From positions 1-35,812 of the forward strand of contig JAFSIZ010000056.1 in assembly GCA_017439555.1 (NCBI GenBank): a stretch of 35,812 nucleotides of DNA. The letters are read 5' to 3'. The notes beneath the pieces are model-generated. The model ran no database searches, was not told where the DNA came from, and was given only the letters and a program-made list of their open reading frames with translations. Positions 35,704-35,812 of the stretch are shown in pieces (positions within the stretch are counted from its first letter, which is position 1; each line of letters starts with the position of its first letter). The translations under genes and the position numbers were made by a program. The stretch comes from Oscillospiraceae bacterium. Its GTDB lineage: Bacteria; Bacillota; Clostridia; Oscillospirales; JAAYXM01.

Positions 35704-35812
35704 ACGGGCTGTCCAAAAAGGCGTGAGATTGGCAGAATGGAACCCGAAGGTGTATATGAATACTCCGAGAGGTGACATTCGGGCAAAACAAGCGGAAAAT
35801 CCCTTGAAACTC
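35704..35812. other. Gene-free tail of the window
   Basis: No credible gene. An inverted pair CCCGAA (35743-35748) and TTCGGG (35778-35783) encloses a 29-base loop. I cannot tell whether this is an RNA element or part of a repeat that continues beyond the window. Confidence 0.3.

Noticed and set aside
35545..35775. Small plus-strand open frame at the window end
   Set aside because: It runs straight through three perfect hairpins and has no ribosome binding site.

Overview
The window looks like a chromosomal segment of an anaerobic, Gram-positive Firmicute of the Clostridia type, gut or rumen. Evidence: several secreted proteins carry S-layer homology (SLH) repeats, start sites have strong AAGGAGG-like ribosome binding sites, promoters are classic TTGACA/TATAAT, intrinsic terminators are common, and the regulators are AraC type. 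No species can be named from the sequence.

Left edge (1-3454): the AT-richer right end of an integrated element. It holds the 3' end of an unrecognised gene and a minus-strand two-gene unit: a RES-domain protein followed by a SIR2/AbiH-like protein. Both families are linked to NAD+ consumption, so this is a candidate anti-phage or toxin system. The island stops at a 45-bp fragment that reads as the 3' half of a tRNA-Trp gene with its CCA and terminator. That is the expected attachment-site scar; the intact tRNA gene should lie left of the window.

3626-21740: polysaccharide locus, first half. An AraC-type regulator, broken by a one-base frameshift, diverges from an operon encoding a secreted accessory protein, a giant SLH-anchored heparinase II/III-like lyase (about 2554 aa if one missing base is restored) and an SLH-anchored metallo-beta-lactamase-fold hydrolase. 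Four copies of TTCCGATTT lie in the regulator/operon intergenic region, one just upstream of each predicted promoter. An internal promoter then drives a DUF5107-TPR protein and a fusion of an M28/DUF4910-like peptidase domain with an AAC(3)-like acetyltransferase domain.

21762-35703: second half. A cytoplasmic GH88 unsaturated glucuronyl hydrolase and a second AraC regulator lie on the minus strand. Divergent from them is an operon with a second giant SLH-anchored lyase (2365 aa), a second secreted accessory protein and a lipoprotein solute-binding protein, closed by a run of hairpins. A shared motif of about 24 bp precedes both GH88 and the second lyase.

Proposed working model (inference): surface lyases cut a uronic-acid-containing polysaccharide, plausibly a glycosaminoglycan. 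Accessory proteins and tandem repeated beta-sandwich modules hold the substrate at the wall, the solute-binding protein delivers unsaturated oligosaccharides to a transporter not seen here, and cytoplasmic GH88, DUF5107 and the fusion enzyme process them. The lyase/accessory cassette is present twice, and a module with the signature [WF]xAIKxxVPxxGxY plus GEYYLV occurs nine times across four proteins. I do not recognise it as a named family.
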